From positions 124,001-188,000 of the forward strand of contig NZ_JADCLL010000007.1 in the NCBI RefSeq assembly GCF_015070375.1: a stretch of DNA of 64,000 bases. Direction: 5' to 3'. How positions within the stretch are numbered: position 1 is the stretch's first letter; each line of letters begins with the position of its first letter. The position numbers and the translations under genes were made by a program. This stretch comes from Nocardioides kribbensis (GTDB lineage Bacteria; Actinomycetota; Actinomycetes; Propionibacteriales; Nocardioidaceae). The notes under the pieces were generated by a model. The model saw nothing but the letters and a program-made list of their open reading frames with translations, was not told the DNA's origin and did no database searches. Shown piece by piece: positions 29,934 through 37,386 of the stretch.

Positions 29934-30362
29934 TCAGTCGCCGAGGAGCGCGGCGTAGCCGGTGGGGCTGGAGTCGCGCAGGAAGTCGCGGCAGCGCTCC
30001 CACTCGTCGGTCTCGCCGATGGCGCGGGCCGACTTGGCCAGCAGCGACAGGCAGACCAGGAAGCCGCGGTTGGGCTCGTGCTCCCACGGCACGGGCCCGT
30101 GGCCCTTCCAGCCGTTGCGACGCAGCAGGTCGAGGCTGCGGTGGTAGCCGACCCGGGAGTAGGCGTAGACGACCACGGCGTCGGCGTCGGCCGCGGCGGC
30201 CTCGGTGGCGAGCGCCGCCCAGGCCGACGGGGACGCCGGGTGGTGGCGTACGACGTCGGTCGGCGACTCGCCCGCGGCGAGCGCGGTCGTGGCGGGGTCG
30301 GCGGGCAGGTGGGTGGGCGGCGGACCGGCCATCAGGTCCATGCCGGGGGTCACGGGGCTCAT
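29934..30362 (-). CDS. DUF3151 family protein
   Basis: A 142-residue soluble protein, actinobacteria-specific, of unknown function. Typical blocks are VVYAYSRVGYHRSLDLLRRNGWKGHGPVPWEHEPNRGFL (family core, about residues 65-105) and the C-terminal WERCRDFLRDSSP. DUF3151 genes commonly neighbour fba, as here: fba ends 133 bp upstream on the same strand with a strong hairpin between. A CACAAT box 6 nt before the ATG suggests its own leaderless promoter. Confidence 0.9.
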   Translation of the reverse strand: MSPVTPGMDLMAGPPPTHLPADPATTALAAGESPTDVVRHHPASPSAWAALATEAAAADADAVVVYAYSRVGYHRSLDLLRRNGWKGHGPVPWEHEPNRGFLVCLSLLAKSARAIGETDEWERCRDFLRDSSPTGYAALLGD

Positions 30363-30415
30363 GGCTGCATTGTGTCCCCCGGGCGCGACGCGCGTCCCCG
30401 GCGGGGGTCCCGACG

Positions 30416-30451
30416 CGACGACGCCCCGGCCGGTCGGCCGGGGCGTCGTCG
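30416..30451 (-). terminator. Perfect 16-bp stem terminator of fba
   Basis: CGACGACGCCCCGGCC, loop GGTC, then the exact reverse complement. It begins 44 nt after the fba stop and lies before the DUF3151 promoter. There is no T-run, but the stem is very stable. Confidence 0.7.
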
Positions 30452-30495
30452 GGCGCTGAGTGCGCCGCTCAGCGCCGATGGAGGTCAGCGCGCGG

Positions 30496-31527
30496 TCAGG
30501 AGACGGCCTTGCCGGAGGAGCGCAGGTGCTCGCAGGCCTCGACGATGCGGGCGGCCATGCCGGCCTCGGCGGCCTTGCCCCAGGCACGGGGGTCGTAGGC
30601 CTTCTTGTTGCCGACCTCGCCGTCGACCTTGAGCACGCCGTCGTAGTTGCTGAACATGTGGGCGGCGACGGGGCGGGTGAAGGCGTACTGGGTGTCGGTG
30701 TCGACGTTCATCTTCACCACGCCGTAGTCGACGGCCGCGCCGATCTCCTCGGCCGAGGAGCCGGAGCCGCCGTGGAAGACCAGGTCGAAGGGCTTGGCGT
30801 CGGCGGCGAGGCCGAGCTTCTGCGCGACGGCCTCCTGCGCGGCCTTGAGGATCTCGGGGCGCAGCTTGACGTTGCCCGGCTTGTAGACGCCGTGGACGTT
30901 GCCGAAGGTCAGGGCGGTCATGTAGCGGCCCTTCTCGCCGGCGCCGAGGGCCTCGATCGTGGCGAGGGCGTCCTCGGGGGTGGTGTAGAGCTGCTCGTTG
31001 ATCTCGTTGGCGACGCCGTCCTCCTCGCCGCCGACGACACCGATCTCGACCTCGAGGATGATGTGGGCCGCGGCGGCCTTGGCGAGCAGCTCCTCGGCGA
31101 TGACGAGGTTCTCCTCCAGCGGCACGGCGCTGCCGTCCCACATGTGCGACTGGAACAGCGGCAGCTGGCCGCCCTTGACGCGCTCGGCGGAGAGGTCGAG
31201 CAGCGGGCGCACGAAGCCGTCGAGCTTGTCCTTCGGGCAGTGGTCGGTGTGCAGCGCGATGTTGACGGGGTAGGCCTTGGCGACCTCGGCGGCGTAGGCC
31301 GCGAAGGCGACCGAGCCGGTCACCATGTTCTTCACCGAGGGGCCCGAGAGGTACTCCGCACCGCCGGTCGAGACCTGGATGATGCCGTCGGACCCGGCGT
31401 CGGCGAAGCCCTTGAGCGCGGCGTTGAGCGTCTGCGACGACGACACGTTGATCGCCGGGAAGGCGAAGCCCCGCTCCTTGGCGGTGTCGAGCATCTGGGC
31501 GTAGATCTCGGGGGTGGCGATGGGCAC
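30496..31527 (-). CDS. fbaA: Class II fructose-bisphosphate aldolase
   Basis: A 343-residue zinc-dependent aldolase that cleaves fructose 1,6-bisphosphate in glycolysis and makes it in gluconeogenesis. The zinc/catalytic motif HTDHC is at 93-97, with further features EVEIGVVGGEEDG, GNVHGVYKPGNVKL and the phosphate-binding FHGGSGSS. Length and motifs match the long (FbaA-like) class II form. The start is GTG at 31525-31527 with GAGGAG about 9 nt upstream, one of the few genes here with a clear ribosome binding site. Confidence 0.97.
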   Translation of the reverse strand: MPIATPEIYAQMLDTAKERGFAFPAINVSSSQTLNAALKGFADAGSDGIIQVSTGGAEYLSGPSVKNMVTGSVAFAAYAAEVAKAYPVNIALHTDHCPKDKLDGFVRPLLDLSAERVKGGQLPLFQSHMWDGSAVPLEENLVIAEELLAKAAAAHIILEVEIGVVGGEEDGVANEINEQLYTTPEDALATIEALGAGEKGRYMTALTFGNVHGVYKPGNVKLRPEILKAAQEAVAQKLGLAADAKPFDLVFHGGSGSSAEEIGAAVDYGVVKMNVDTDTQYAFTRPVAAHMFSNYDGVLKVDGEVGNKKAYDPRAWGKAAEAGMAARIVEACEHLRSSGKAVS

Positions 31528-31591
31528 GGCGGGTCTCCTCGGGCGGGGTCTGGCTGCGACGCCGCCCACCCTAGACCGTGCGGGTCACCCG

Positions 31592-31597
31592 TAGCCT
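31592..31597 (+). promoter_or_regulatory. -10 box of the DUF2867 gene (leaderless)
   Basis: TAGCCT, 7 nt before the ATG at 31605. Confidence 0.5.
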
Positions 31598-31604
31598 CGG
31601 TCCC

Positions 31605-32120
31605 ATGCACCGACGGAGCACCCTGCGCACCACCACCCGGGCCAGCGACCTGCCGGTCAGCGCCGAGCACGCCTGGCGCGCGGTCACCGCGGCCGGCGCC
31701 GCCGAGCGGTGGTACGTCGACGCCGCCCCCTTCGCCGTCCGCGGGGCGATCGACCGGCTCACCCTGGGCCGGGGCCGCCGCTGGCCGGTGCCGGAGCACC
31801 CGCAGCTGCGCGCGGGCGACACGGCCGGCTTCTGGCGCGTGGTCGCCGCCGGCCCGCACGGCTCGGGCGGGACCACCGGCCACCGGCTGGTGCTCGACGC
31901 CGCGGTGCGCGCGCCGGGCCTGGTCACCTGGCGCACCACCGTCACCCCGCTGACGGGCCCCGACGGGTCGGTGTGCCGGGTGGAGAACTCCGTGACCTTC
32001 ACCCCCGGCTCGTTCCTCGGCGGGCTCCCCGGCCGGGCCTACCTGCTGACCGACCTCCCGGCCCGCGAGCTGCTCACCGAGCTGGTGCACCACCGCGTGG
32101 TCCGCGACGTCACCGCCTGA
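31605..32120 (+). CDS. DUF2867-like protein, function unknown
   Basis: A 171-residue soluble protein with a START/SRPBCC-like arrangement. It opens HRRSTLRTTTRASDLPVSAEHAWRAVTAAG, then GAIDRLTLGRGRRW, GDTAGFWRV, and a C-terminal FTPGSFLGGLPGRAYLL. These blocks resemble DUF2867 proteins, often found as the C-terminal part of NAD(P)-dependent epimerase fusions; here it stands alone. It is divergent from fba, 77 bp apart. The family assignment is by pattern only. Confidence 0.72.
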   Translation: MHRRSTLRTTTRASDLPVSAEHAWRAVTAAGAAERWYVDAAPFAVRGAIDRLTLGRGRRWPVPEHPQLRAGDTAGFWRVVAAGPHGSGGTTGHRLVLDAAVRAPGLVTWRTTVTPLTGPDGSVCRVENSVTFTPGSFLGGLPGRAYLLTDLPARELLTELVHHRVVRDVTA

Positions 32121-32144
32121 GCGCTCCCTCGACCACGGGCCGCC

Positions 32145-32150
32145 TAGGCT
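32145..32150 (+). promoter_or_regulatory. -10 box of the small membrane protein gene (leaderless)
   Basis: TAGGCT, 6 nt before the GTG at 32157. Confidence 0.5.
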
Positions 32151-32156
32151 GAGCCG

Positions 32157-32468
32157 GTGACCACCACCACCCGCGCGCCCGAGGACACCCGCGCGCCCGA
32201 GGACGACCCGGTGCGCGAGCTCTTCGCCAGCGGCTCGGTGGCCGAGCACCTCGCGCGCGGCGTGGTGGGGCTGGTGCTCGCCGTCGCCGGGCTGGGCCTC
32301 GCGGGCCAGAGCGCCTGGTGGCTGCTGCTCCTGCCGCTGGCCGTGGTGTCGTGGCGCGGGTGCCCGACCTGCTGGACGCTGGGCCTGGCGCAGACGCTGT
32401 CGCGCGGACGCGCCGAGCGCGTGTGCGACGACGCGGGCTGCCGGCCCGTGCGGTCCTCGACGCGCTAG
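32157..32468 (+). CDS. Small membrane protein with Cys-x-x-Cys, function unknown
   Basis: A 103-residue protein. After an acidic N-terminus with a tandem RAPED repeat there are two close hydrophobic helices (GVVGLVLAVAGLGLAGQ and WWLLLLPLAVVSWRG), followed by GCPTCWTLGLAQTL and a cytosolic tail with two more cysteines (VCDDAGCRP). The four cysteines could bind a metal or form disulfides; this is inference. Its stop codon overlaps the trmH-like stop on the other strand. Confidence 0.75.
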   Translation: MTTTTRAPEDTRAPEDDPVRELFASGSVAEHLARGVVGLVLAVAGLGLAGQSAWWLLLLPLAVVSWRGCPTCWTLGLAQTLSRGRAERVCDDAGCRPVRSSTR

Positions 32469-33190
32469 CCGCGCCAGGCGTCCTCACCGGCGAGGTCGGC
32501 GTGGGTGCGCACCCACGCGTGCATGGCGATCGCGGCGGCGGCCGAGGCGTTGATGGAGCGGGTGGAGCCGAACTGCGCGATCGAGAACGTGCCGTCGCAG
32601 GCCGCCCGCGCACCCTCGGAGAGGCCCGGGCCCTCCTGGCCGAAGAGGAAGCAGACCCGACGCGGCACGGCCATCGTCTCGAGGTGCTGCGATCCGGGCA
32701 GGTTGTCGATGCCCAGCAGTGGCACCGGACCGCCGGGCAGCCCGGCCAGGTGGGCCGCGAGGTCCTCCGCGGTCGGGTGGTGGCGCAGGTGCTGGTAGCG
32801 GTCGGTCACCATCGCGCCGCGGCGGTTCCACCGCCGCTGGCCCACGATGTGCACCTCGGCGGCCAGGAACGCGTTGGCGGTGCGCACGACCGCGCCGATG
32901 TTGACGTCGTGCTGCCAGTTCTCGATGGCGACGTGGAAGTCGTGGCGGCGGGTGTCGAGGTCGGCGACGATCGCGGCCACCGACCAGTACCGGTAGCGGT
33001 CGACGACGTTGCGCCGGTCGCCGGCGGCCAGCAGCTCGGCGTCGTAGACCTCCGACCCCGGCCCCTCGGGCCGGGGCCCCTCCCAGGGGCCGACCCCGAC
33101 CTCGGCCGGTCCGTGGGGCATCGGGTCGTACGGCGCCCGCCGGTCGGCCTCGTCGGCCCGGTCGGCCCGCTCCCCCGGCTGCTGCTCCAC
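32465..33190 (-). CDS. TrmH family (SpoU) RNA 2'-O-methyltransferase
   Basis: A 241-residue SPOUT methyltransferase. The knot motifs are IENWQHDVNIGAVVRTANAF (motif 1, Asn/Arg), CFLFGQEGPGLSEGA (motif 2) and IAQFGSTRSINASAAAAIAMHAW (motif 3). These bind S-adenosylmethionine and methylate a ribose in tRNA or rRNA; the target nucleotide cannot be assigned. The N-terminal ~55 residues are low complexity. The GTG at 33188-33190 follows a TAGGCT box by 7 nt. The 3' end overlaps the convergent small gene by 4 bp. Confidence 0.92.
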   Translation of the reverse strand: MEQQPGERADRADEADRRAPYDPMPHGPAEVGVGPWEGPRPEGPGSEVYDAELLAAGDRRNVVDRYRYWSVAAIVADLDTRRHDFHVAIENWQHDVNIGAVVRTANAFLAAEVHIVGQRRWNRRGAMVTDRYQHLRHHPTAEDLAAHLAGLPGGPVPLLGIDNLPGSQHLETMAVPRRVCFLFGQEGPGLSEGARAACDGTFSIAQFGSTRSINASAAAAIAMHAWVRTHADLAGEDAWRG

Positions 33191-33197
33191 GCGGCGC

Positions 33198-33203
33198 AGC
33201 CTA
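33198..33203 (-). promoter_or_regulatory. -10 box of the TrmH-family gene (leaderless)
   Basis: TAGGCT on the minus strand, 7 nt before the GTG at 33190. Confidence 0.5.
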
Positions 33204-33279
33204 GGCCCCGCCGCCACCGTCCCCGACGCCGCGCCTGAGAGCCCTCCTCACCCGCCGGTCCTACCGGCAGTCCGGCGAG

Positions 33280-33285
33280 TACGCT
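33280..33285 (+). promoter_or_regulatory. -10 box of the plus-strand DedA gene (leaderless)
   Basis: TACGCT, 6 nt before the GTG at 33292. Confidence 0.5.
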
Positions 33286-33291
33286 CGTCGG

Positions 33292-34056
33292 GTGACCACC
33301 GCCGTGTCGCCGCTGCTCTCGTCGATGCTCTCCTCGGCGCCGTCGCCGCTGCTGTCGGCGCAGTTCCTGGGCATCGACCTCATGGACCCCCAGTGGCTGC
33401 TCGCGGAGTTCGGGAGCGCGCTGTTCTGGCTGAGCCTGCTCATCGTCTTCGTCGAGTGCGGGCTGTTCTTCCCGTTCCTGCCCGGCGACAGCCTGCTCTT
33501 CGCCACCGGCATCTTCATCGCCACCGGGCAGCTCGACCTCTTCCCCTTCTCCCCGCCCGTGGAGCTGGCGATCGCGCTGGCCCTGCTCACCGCGGCGGCC
33601 TGGCTGGGCAACGTCGTGGGCTACGAGATCGGGCGCCGCCTCGGGCCGCCCCTGCGCGAGCACGACGGGCGGATCCTCAAGAAGAAGCACCTCGACCACA
33701 CCGAGATGTTCTTCCACCGCCACGGCAAGAAGGCGCTGGTCGCGGGGCGCTTCGTCGCCTTCGTGCGCACCTACGTCACGGTCGTCGCCGGCATCACGCT
33801 GATGTCGCGGGCGACGTTCTACCTGTGGAGCCTCGTCGGCGGCGTCGCGTGGGTGCTCTCGATCACCGTGCTCGGCTACGTCCTCGGCGAGCGGGTGCCG
33901 TGGCTGGAGGACAACATCGACCTGGCCATCTTCGCCATCCTGCTCTTCACCGCCGTGCCGATCGCCCTGGAGTGGTGGCGCTCGCGCCGCCACTCGCGCG
34001 CCGAGGCCGCCCACGACGCCGGGGCGGGCGCCGGGCGCGGGCTCAGCCCGCGCTGA
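33292..34056 (+). CDS. DedA family membrane protein (plus-strand copy)
   Basis: A 254-residue integral membrane protein of the DedA/VTT (SNARE-associated) superfamily, implicated in undecaprenyl-phosphate or phospholipid flipping. It shows the reentrant-loop region FVECGLFFPFLPGDSLLFATG (Glu and Pro-Gly-Asp), GNVVGYEIGRRLG, and the conserved GRFVAFVRTYVTVVAGITLMS (family F-x-R-x-x-P region). It is convergent with a second DedA gene; the two coding ends overlap by 14 bp. Confidence 0.93.
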   Translation: MTTAVSPLLSSMLSSAPSPLLSAQFLGIDLMDPQWLLAEFGSALFWLSLLIVFVECGLFFPFLPGDSLLFATGIFIATGQLDLFPFSPPVELAIALALLTAAAWLGNVVGYEIGRRLGPPLREHDGRILKKKHLDHTEMFFHRHGKKALVAGRFVAFVRTYVTVVAGITLMSRATFYLWSLVGGVAWVLSITVLGYVLGERVPWLEDNIDLAIFAILLFTAVPIALEWWRSRRHSRAEAAHDAGAGAGRGLSPR

Positions 34057-34714
34057 CCCGGCGCCCGCGCACCTTGCGGATGACGAACCACGCCACGAAG
34101 AGCGCGACCGCCGCGATCACGGCGTACTGCAGGTAGGCCACGACCGGCTCGACCTCCTGCCACTGCTCGCCGAGCTGGAAGCCGGCGACCACGAAGACGG
34201 AGTTCCAGATCAGCGACCCGAGCGTGGTCAGCGCCAGGAACTGCCACAGCGGCATCCGCTCGACGCCGGCGGGGATGGAGATGAGGCTGCGGAAGATCGG
34301 CACCATGCGCCCGAAGAAGACGGCCTTGCGGCCGTGGCGGCCGAACCACGCCTCGGTGCGCAGGAAGTCGTTCTCGTCGACCAGCGGCAGCATCTTCCAC
34401 AGCCGGAAGACCCGGTCGCGGCCGAAGACGGCGCCCAGGCCGTAGAGCACCAGCGCCCCGAGCACCGAGCCGACGGTGGTCCACACGATCGCCTCGACCA
34501 GGCCGAAGTCGCCCCGGCTCGCGGTGAAGCCGGCCAGCGGCAGCACGATCTCGCTCGGCAGCGGCGGGAAGAGGTTCTCCAGCGCGATCAGCGCGCCGGC
34601 GCCGACCACCCCGAGCCTCTCCATCACGTCGACGGCCCAGCCGGCGAACCCGGTCAGGTCGGCGCCGGTGGCGTCGGAGGCCGAGAGCACGGCGGTCAGC
34701 GGGGTGAGCGGCAT
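34043..34714 (-). CDS. DedA family membrane protein (minus-strand copy)
   Basis: A 223-residue DedA/VTT protein. It has ENLFPPLPSEIVLPLAGF (the loop with Glu and Pro-Ser-Glu), VLGALVLYGLGAVFGRD, and GRMVPIFRSLISIPAGVERM, closer to the DedA consensus than its convergent neighbour. The two are only distantly alike, so this is not a recent duplication. A TACCCT box lies 6 nt before the ATG. pyrE lies upstream on the same strand, 60 bp away. Confidence 0.93.
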   Translation of the reverse strand: MPLTPLTAVLSASDATGADLTGFAGWAVDVMERLGVVGAGALIALENLFPPLPSEIVLPLAGFTASRGDFGLVEAIVWTTVGSVLGALVLYGLGAVFGRDRVFRLWKMLPLVDENDFLRTEAWFGRHGRKAVFFGRMVPIFRSLISIPAGVERMPLWQFLALTTLGSLIWNSVFVVAGFQLGEQWQEVEPVVAYLQYAVIAAVALFVAWFVIRKVRGRRVSAG

Positions 34715-34720
34715 GCTCGC

Positions 34721-34726
34721 AGGGTA
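34721..34726 (-). promoter_or_regulatory. -10 box of the minus-strand DedA gene (leaderless)
   Basis: TACCCT on the minus strand, 6 nt before the ATG at 34714. Confidence 0.5.
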
Positions 34727-34774
34727 GAGGGCGCCCCTGAGCGGCGCCTGTGCGAGGGCCGGGTCGGCCCCGGG

Positions 34775-35320
34775 TCAGCCCCGGGCGGCGTCGAGCTGGG
34801 CCTTGGTGAGCACGGGGCGCACCTCGAGGCCGACGTCGGCGAGCGGGTTCTCGCCCGCCGGGCTGCGGTCGATGGCGCACACGACGACCTCGACGACCGC
34901 GCCGGCCTCGCGCAGCGCCCGCGTGGCGTCGCGCACCGCGCCCCCGGTGGTGATGACGTCCTCGATGAGCGTCACCCGGCGCCCGGCGACGTCGGGGCCC
35001 TCGGCGAGCTTGCAGGTGCCGTACTCCTTGGCCTGCTTGCGCACGAAGAGCGCGCGGTGGCCGGTGAGGCCCGAGACGGTCGTCGCGATCGGCACGCCGC
35101 CGAGCTCGAGGCCGCCGAGCAGCTCGGTGTCGTCGGGCAGCAGGCCGACCATCTGCCGGGCCACGCGGGCCAGCAGCGCGGGGTCGGACTCGAAGAGGTA
35201 CTTGTCGAAGTACTCCGAGGCCGTCTGGCCCGAGCGCAGCGTGAAGGTGCCGCTGAGGCGGCAGCAGGCGTCGATGTCGGCGGCGAGGGTCGCGTCGGTC
35301 TCGTGCGGGGTCTGGCTCAC
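34775..35320 (-). CDS. pyrE: Orotate phosphoribosyltransferase PyrE
   Basis: A 181-residue type I phosphoribosyltransferase that makes OMP from orotate and PRPP in pyrimidine synthesis. The PRPP-binding loop is VTLIEDVITTGGAV (about residues 115-128), and the flexible-loop lysines are in FVRKQAKEYGTCKLAEG. Length matches bacterial PyrE. The GTG at 35318-35320 follows a TTGAAT box by 6 nt. It is the only pyrimidine gene in the window and stands apart from any pyr operon. Confidence 0.95.
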   Translation of the reverse strand: MSQTPHETDATLAADIDACCRLSGTFTLRSGQTASEYFDKYLFESDPALLARVARQMVGLLPDDTELLGGLELGGVPIATTVSGLTGHRALFVRKQAKEYGTCKLAEGPDVAGRRVTLIEDVITTGGAVRDATRALREAGAVVEVVVCAIDRSPAGENPLADVGLEVRPVLTKAQLDAARG

Positions 35321-35350
35321 GGGCCCATTCAACCGTGCCGGGGCCGCGGC

Positions 35351-35356
35351 TAGCGT
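35351..35356 (+). promoter_or_regulatory. -10 box of the aminotransferase gene (leaderless)
   Basis: TAGCGT, 7 nt before the ATG at 35364. TTCAAC, 17 nt further upstream, may be the -35 and overlaps the opposite pyrE -10, so the divergent promoters interlock. Confidence 0.5.
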
Positions 35357-35363
35357 GGCGGCC

Positions 35364-36533
35364 ATGGCCCGCACCCGTCTCGCCCGCCGCCTCCACGGGA
35401 TCGCCCCGACGATCTTCTCCGAGATGTCGGCCCTCGCCGCACGCACGGGATCGGTCAACCTCGGCCAGGGCTTCCCCGACGTCGACGGCCCGCCCGAGGT
35501 GATCGCGCGGGCGGTGGAGGCGCTGGGCGCGGGCGCCAACCAGTACGCCCCGGGCCCCGGCGTGCCGGCGCTGCGGCAGGCGGTGGCGCGCCACCAGGCG
35601 CGCCACTACGGCATCGAGCTCGACCCCGACACCGAGGTCGTCGTCACCACGGGCGCCACCGAGGGCGTCGCGGCCGCGCTGCTGGGTCTGCTCGACCCGG
35701 GCGACGAGGTGGTGCTCCTCGAGCCGTCCTACGACTCCTACGACGCCATGGTGCAGATGGCCGGCGGGGTGCGCCGGGGCGTCACCCTGCGCGCCCCCGA
35801 CTTCCGCCTCGACGCCGACGCGCTGCGGGCCGCGGTCACGCCGCGCACGCGCCTGCTGCTGCTGAACTCCCCGCACAACCCCACCGGCACCGTGCTGACC
35901 CGCGCCGAGCTCCAGGTCGTCGCCGACGTGGCGCTCGCGCACGATCTCGTCGTGGTCACCGACGAGGTCTACGAGCACCTCGTCTTCGACGACCACGAGC
36001 ACGTGCCGCTCGCGACGCTGCCCGGCATGGCCGGGCGGACCCTCACGCTCTCCAGCGCGGGCAAGTCGTGGTCGTTCACCGGGTGGAAGGTCGGCTGGGC
36101 CACCGGGCCGGCCGACCTGGTCGGCGCCGTGCTGGCCGCCAAGCAGTGGCTGACCTTCACCTCGGGAGCGCCGCTGCAGCCCGCCGTGGCCCACGCCCTC
36201 GACCACGAGCCCGACTTCCCGCGTCGCCTGGCCGCCGATCTCCAGCAGCGCCGCGACCTGCTGTGCGCGGGTCTGCGCGGGCTCGGGCTCGACCCGCGGG
36301 TGCCGGAGGGCACCTACTTCGCCCTCACCGACACCGCCCACCTCGGCTGGCGCGACGGCCTCGAGCTCTGCCTGGCGCTGCCCGAGCGGGCCGGGGTCGT
36401 CGCGGTGCCCCTCCAGGGCTTCTACGACGACCCCGAGGCCGGGCGGCACCTCGTGCGGTGGGCCTTCTGCAAGACCACCGACGTCGTCACCGAGGGCCTC
36501 GCCCGCCTCGGCGCCGCCGACCTGACCCGCTGA
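35364..36533 (+). CDS. PLP-dependent class I/II aminotransferase
   Basis: A 389-residue fold-type I aminotransferase. PLP lysine is Lys234 in SSAGKSWSFTGWKVGW. Other landmarks are NLGQGFPDVDGP (32-43), VTTGATEG, LNSPHNPTG (168-175) and VVTDEVYEHLVF. It groups by motif with the kynurenine/methionine/N-succinyldiaminopimelate aminotransferase (DapC-like) subgroup. The substrate cannot be fixed from sequence. It is divergent from pyrE with 43 bp between. Confidence 0.92.
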   Translation: MARTRLARRLHGIAPTIFSEMSALAARTGSVNLGQGFPDVDGPPEVIARAVEALGAGANQYAPGPGVPALRQAVARHQARHYGIELDPDTEVVVTTGATEGVAAALLGLLDPGDEVVLLEPSYDSYDAMVQMAGGVRRGVTLRAPDFRLDADALRAAVTPRTRLLLLNSPHNPTGTVLTRAELQVVADVALAHDLVVVTDEVYEHLVFDDHEHVPLATLPGMAGRTLTLSSAGKSWSFTGWKVGWATGPADLVGAVLAAKQWLTFTSGAPLQPAVAHALDHEPDFPRRLAADLQQRRDLLCAGLRGLGLDPRVPEGTYFALTDTAHLGWRDGLELCLALPERAGVVAVPLQGFYDDPEAGRHLVRWAFCKTTDVVTEGLARLGAADLTR

Positions 36534-36563
36534 CCCGGGCCGTCGCCGGCGCCGGCGCGGGAC

Positions 36564-37313
36564 TCAGTACTGCGCGGGAGTGGCGCCGCGGCGGGCGAAC
36601 CAGTCGTTGGCGCCGCCGGTGAAGACCATGACCACGACGGCGATCGAGGCCGCCAGCGTCACCACCGAGACCAGGGAGCCGATCGCGAGCAGGCTGACGA
36701 CCGCGGTGAGGACCGAGGAGATCACCAGCAGGATCCGGCCGGCCTTGGAGCGGCGCAGCGTCATCACCGCGAACACGATGCCGAGCACCGCCCACACGGC
36801 CACGACCAGCGACACGACGAGCACCGCCGTGGCCAGCGCGTCGGGCGAGAGGTCGGCCGCGCCGGGCTGGTTGCGCAGCTCGCGCTCGAGCTCGTCGACG
36901 ATCTGGTCGCGGGCGGCGGCCACGGCGACGGTCACGAAGCCGAAGACCAGCGCCACGAGCGCCGAGAGCACGAGGGCGATCACCGCGGCGATGGTGACGC
37001 GGCCGGGCCGCTTGTCGGGGTCGGTGGCCGAGCCGTAGGGGCCGGCCCCGTAGGGCTGGGTGCCGTAGGGCGTGCTGCCGTAGGCGTCGGGCTGCTGGCC
37101 GTAGCCGGGCTGGCCGTAGGGGTTCTGGCCCTGCTGCGGCTGCCCGTACGGGTTCTGACCCTGCTGCGGCTGCCCGTACGGGTTCTCCGGCGGCTGGGGC
37201 TGGCCGTAGGGGCTCTGACCCTGCTGCGGCTGGCCGTAGGGGTTCGGCTGCTGCTGGCCGAAGGGGTCCTGACCGGAGGGGGTGGGTCCGGAGGGCGGGT
37301 ACTGGTCGCTCAT
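36564..37313 (-). CDS. Four-helix membrane protein with NPYGQ repeats
   Basis: A 249-residue protein. The N-terminal ~95 residues are Pro/Gly/Gln/Tyr-rich with 10-residue repeats of the type NPYGQPQQGQ. The rest has four hydrophobic helices (VTIAAVIALVLSALVALVFG, AVLVVSLVVAVWAVLGIVF, ILLVISSVLTAVVSLLAIG, VVTLAASIAVVVMVFTGG). Such Gln/Gly/Pro-rich heads on DUF4064-like or unclassified membrane domains are common in actinobacteria and may mediate protein clustering; function is unknown. The ATG at 37311-37313 begins the repeat region. Confidence 0.82.
   Translation of the reverse strand: MSDQYPPSGPTPSGQDPFGQQQPNPYGQPQQGQSPYGQPQPPENPYGQPQQGQNPYGQPQQGQNPYGQPGYGQQPDAYGSTPYGTQPYGAGPYGSATDPDKRPGRVTIAAVIALVLSALVALVFGFVTVAVAAARDQIVDELERELRNQPGAADLSPDALATAVLVVSLVVAVWAVLGIVFAVMTLRRSKAGRILLVISSVLTAVVSLLAIGSLVSVVTLAASIAVVVMVFTGGANDWFARRGATPAQY
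37111..37260. repeat. 30-bp period tandem repeat inside a coding region
   Basis: About five units built around the minus-strand codons for NPYGQPQQGQ, with near-identical blocks at 37141-37170 and neighbouring copies. The period is in frame, so copy-number change would alter length but not frame. Confidence 0.7.
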
Positions 37314-37386
37314 GGCGGCATGCTCCCACGCCGCGCGCCCCGCCGGGCTCACCCGCGAGCGCGCCCCGCCGGACCCGCCCGCGGTC

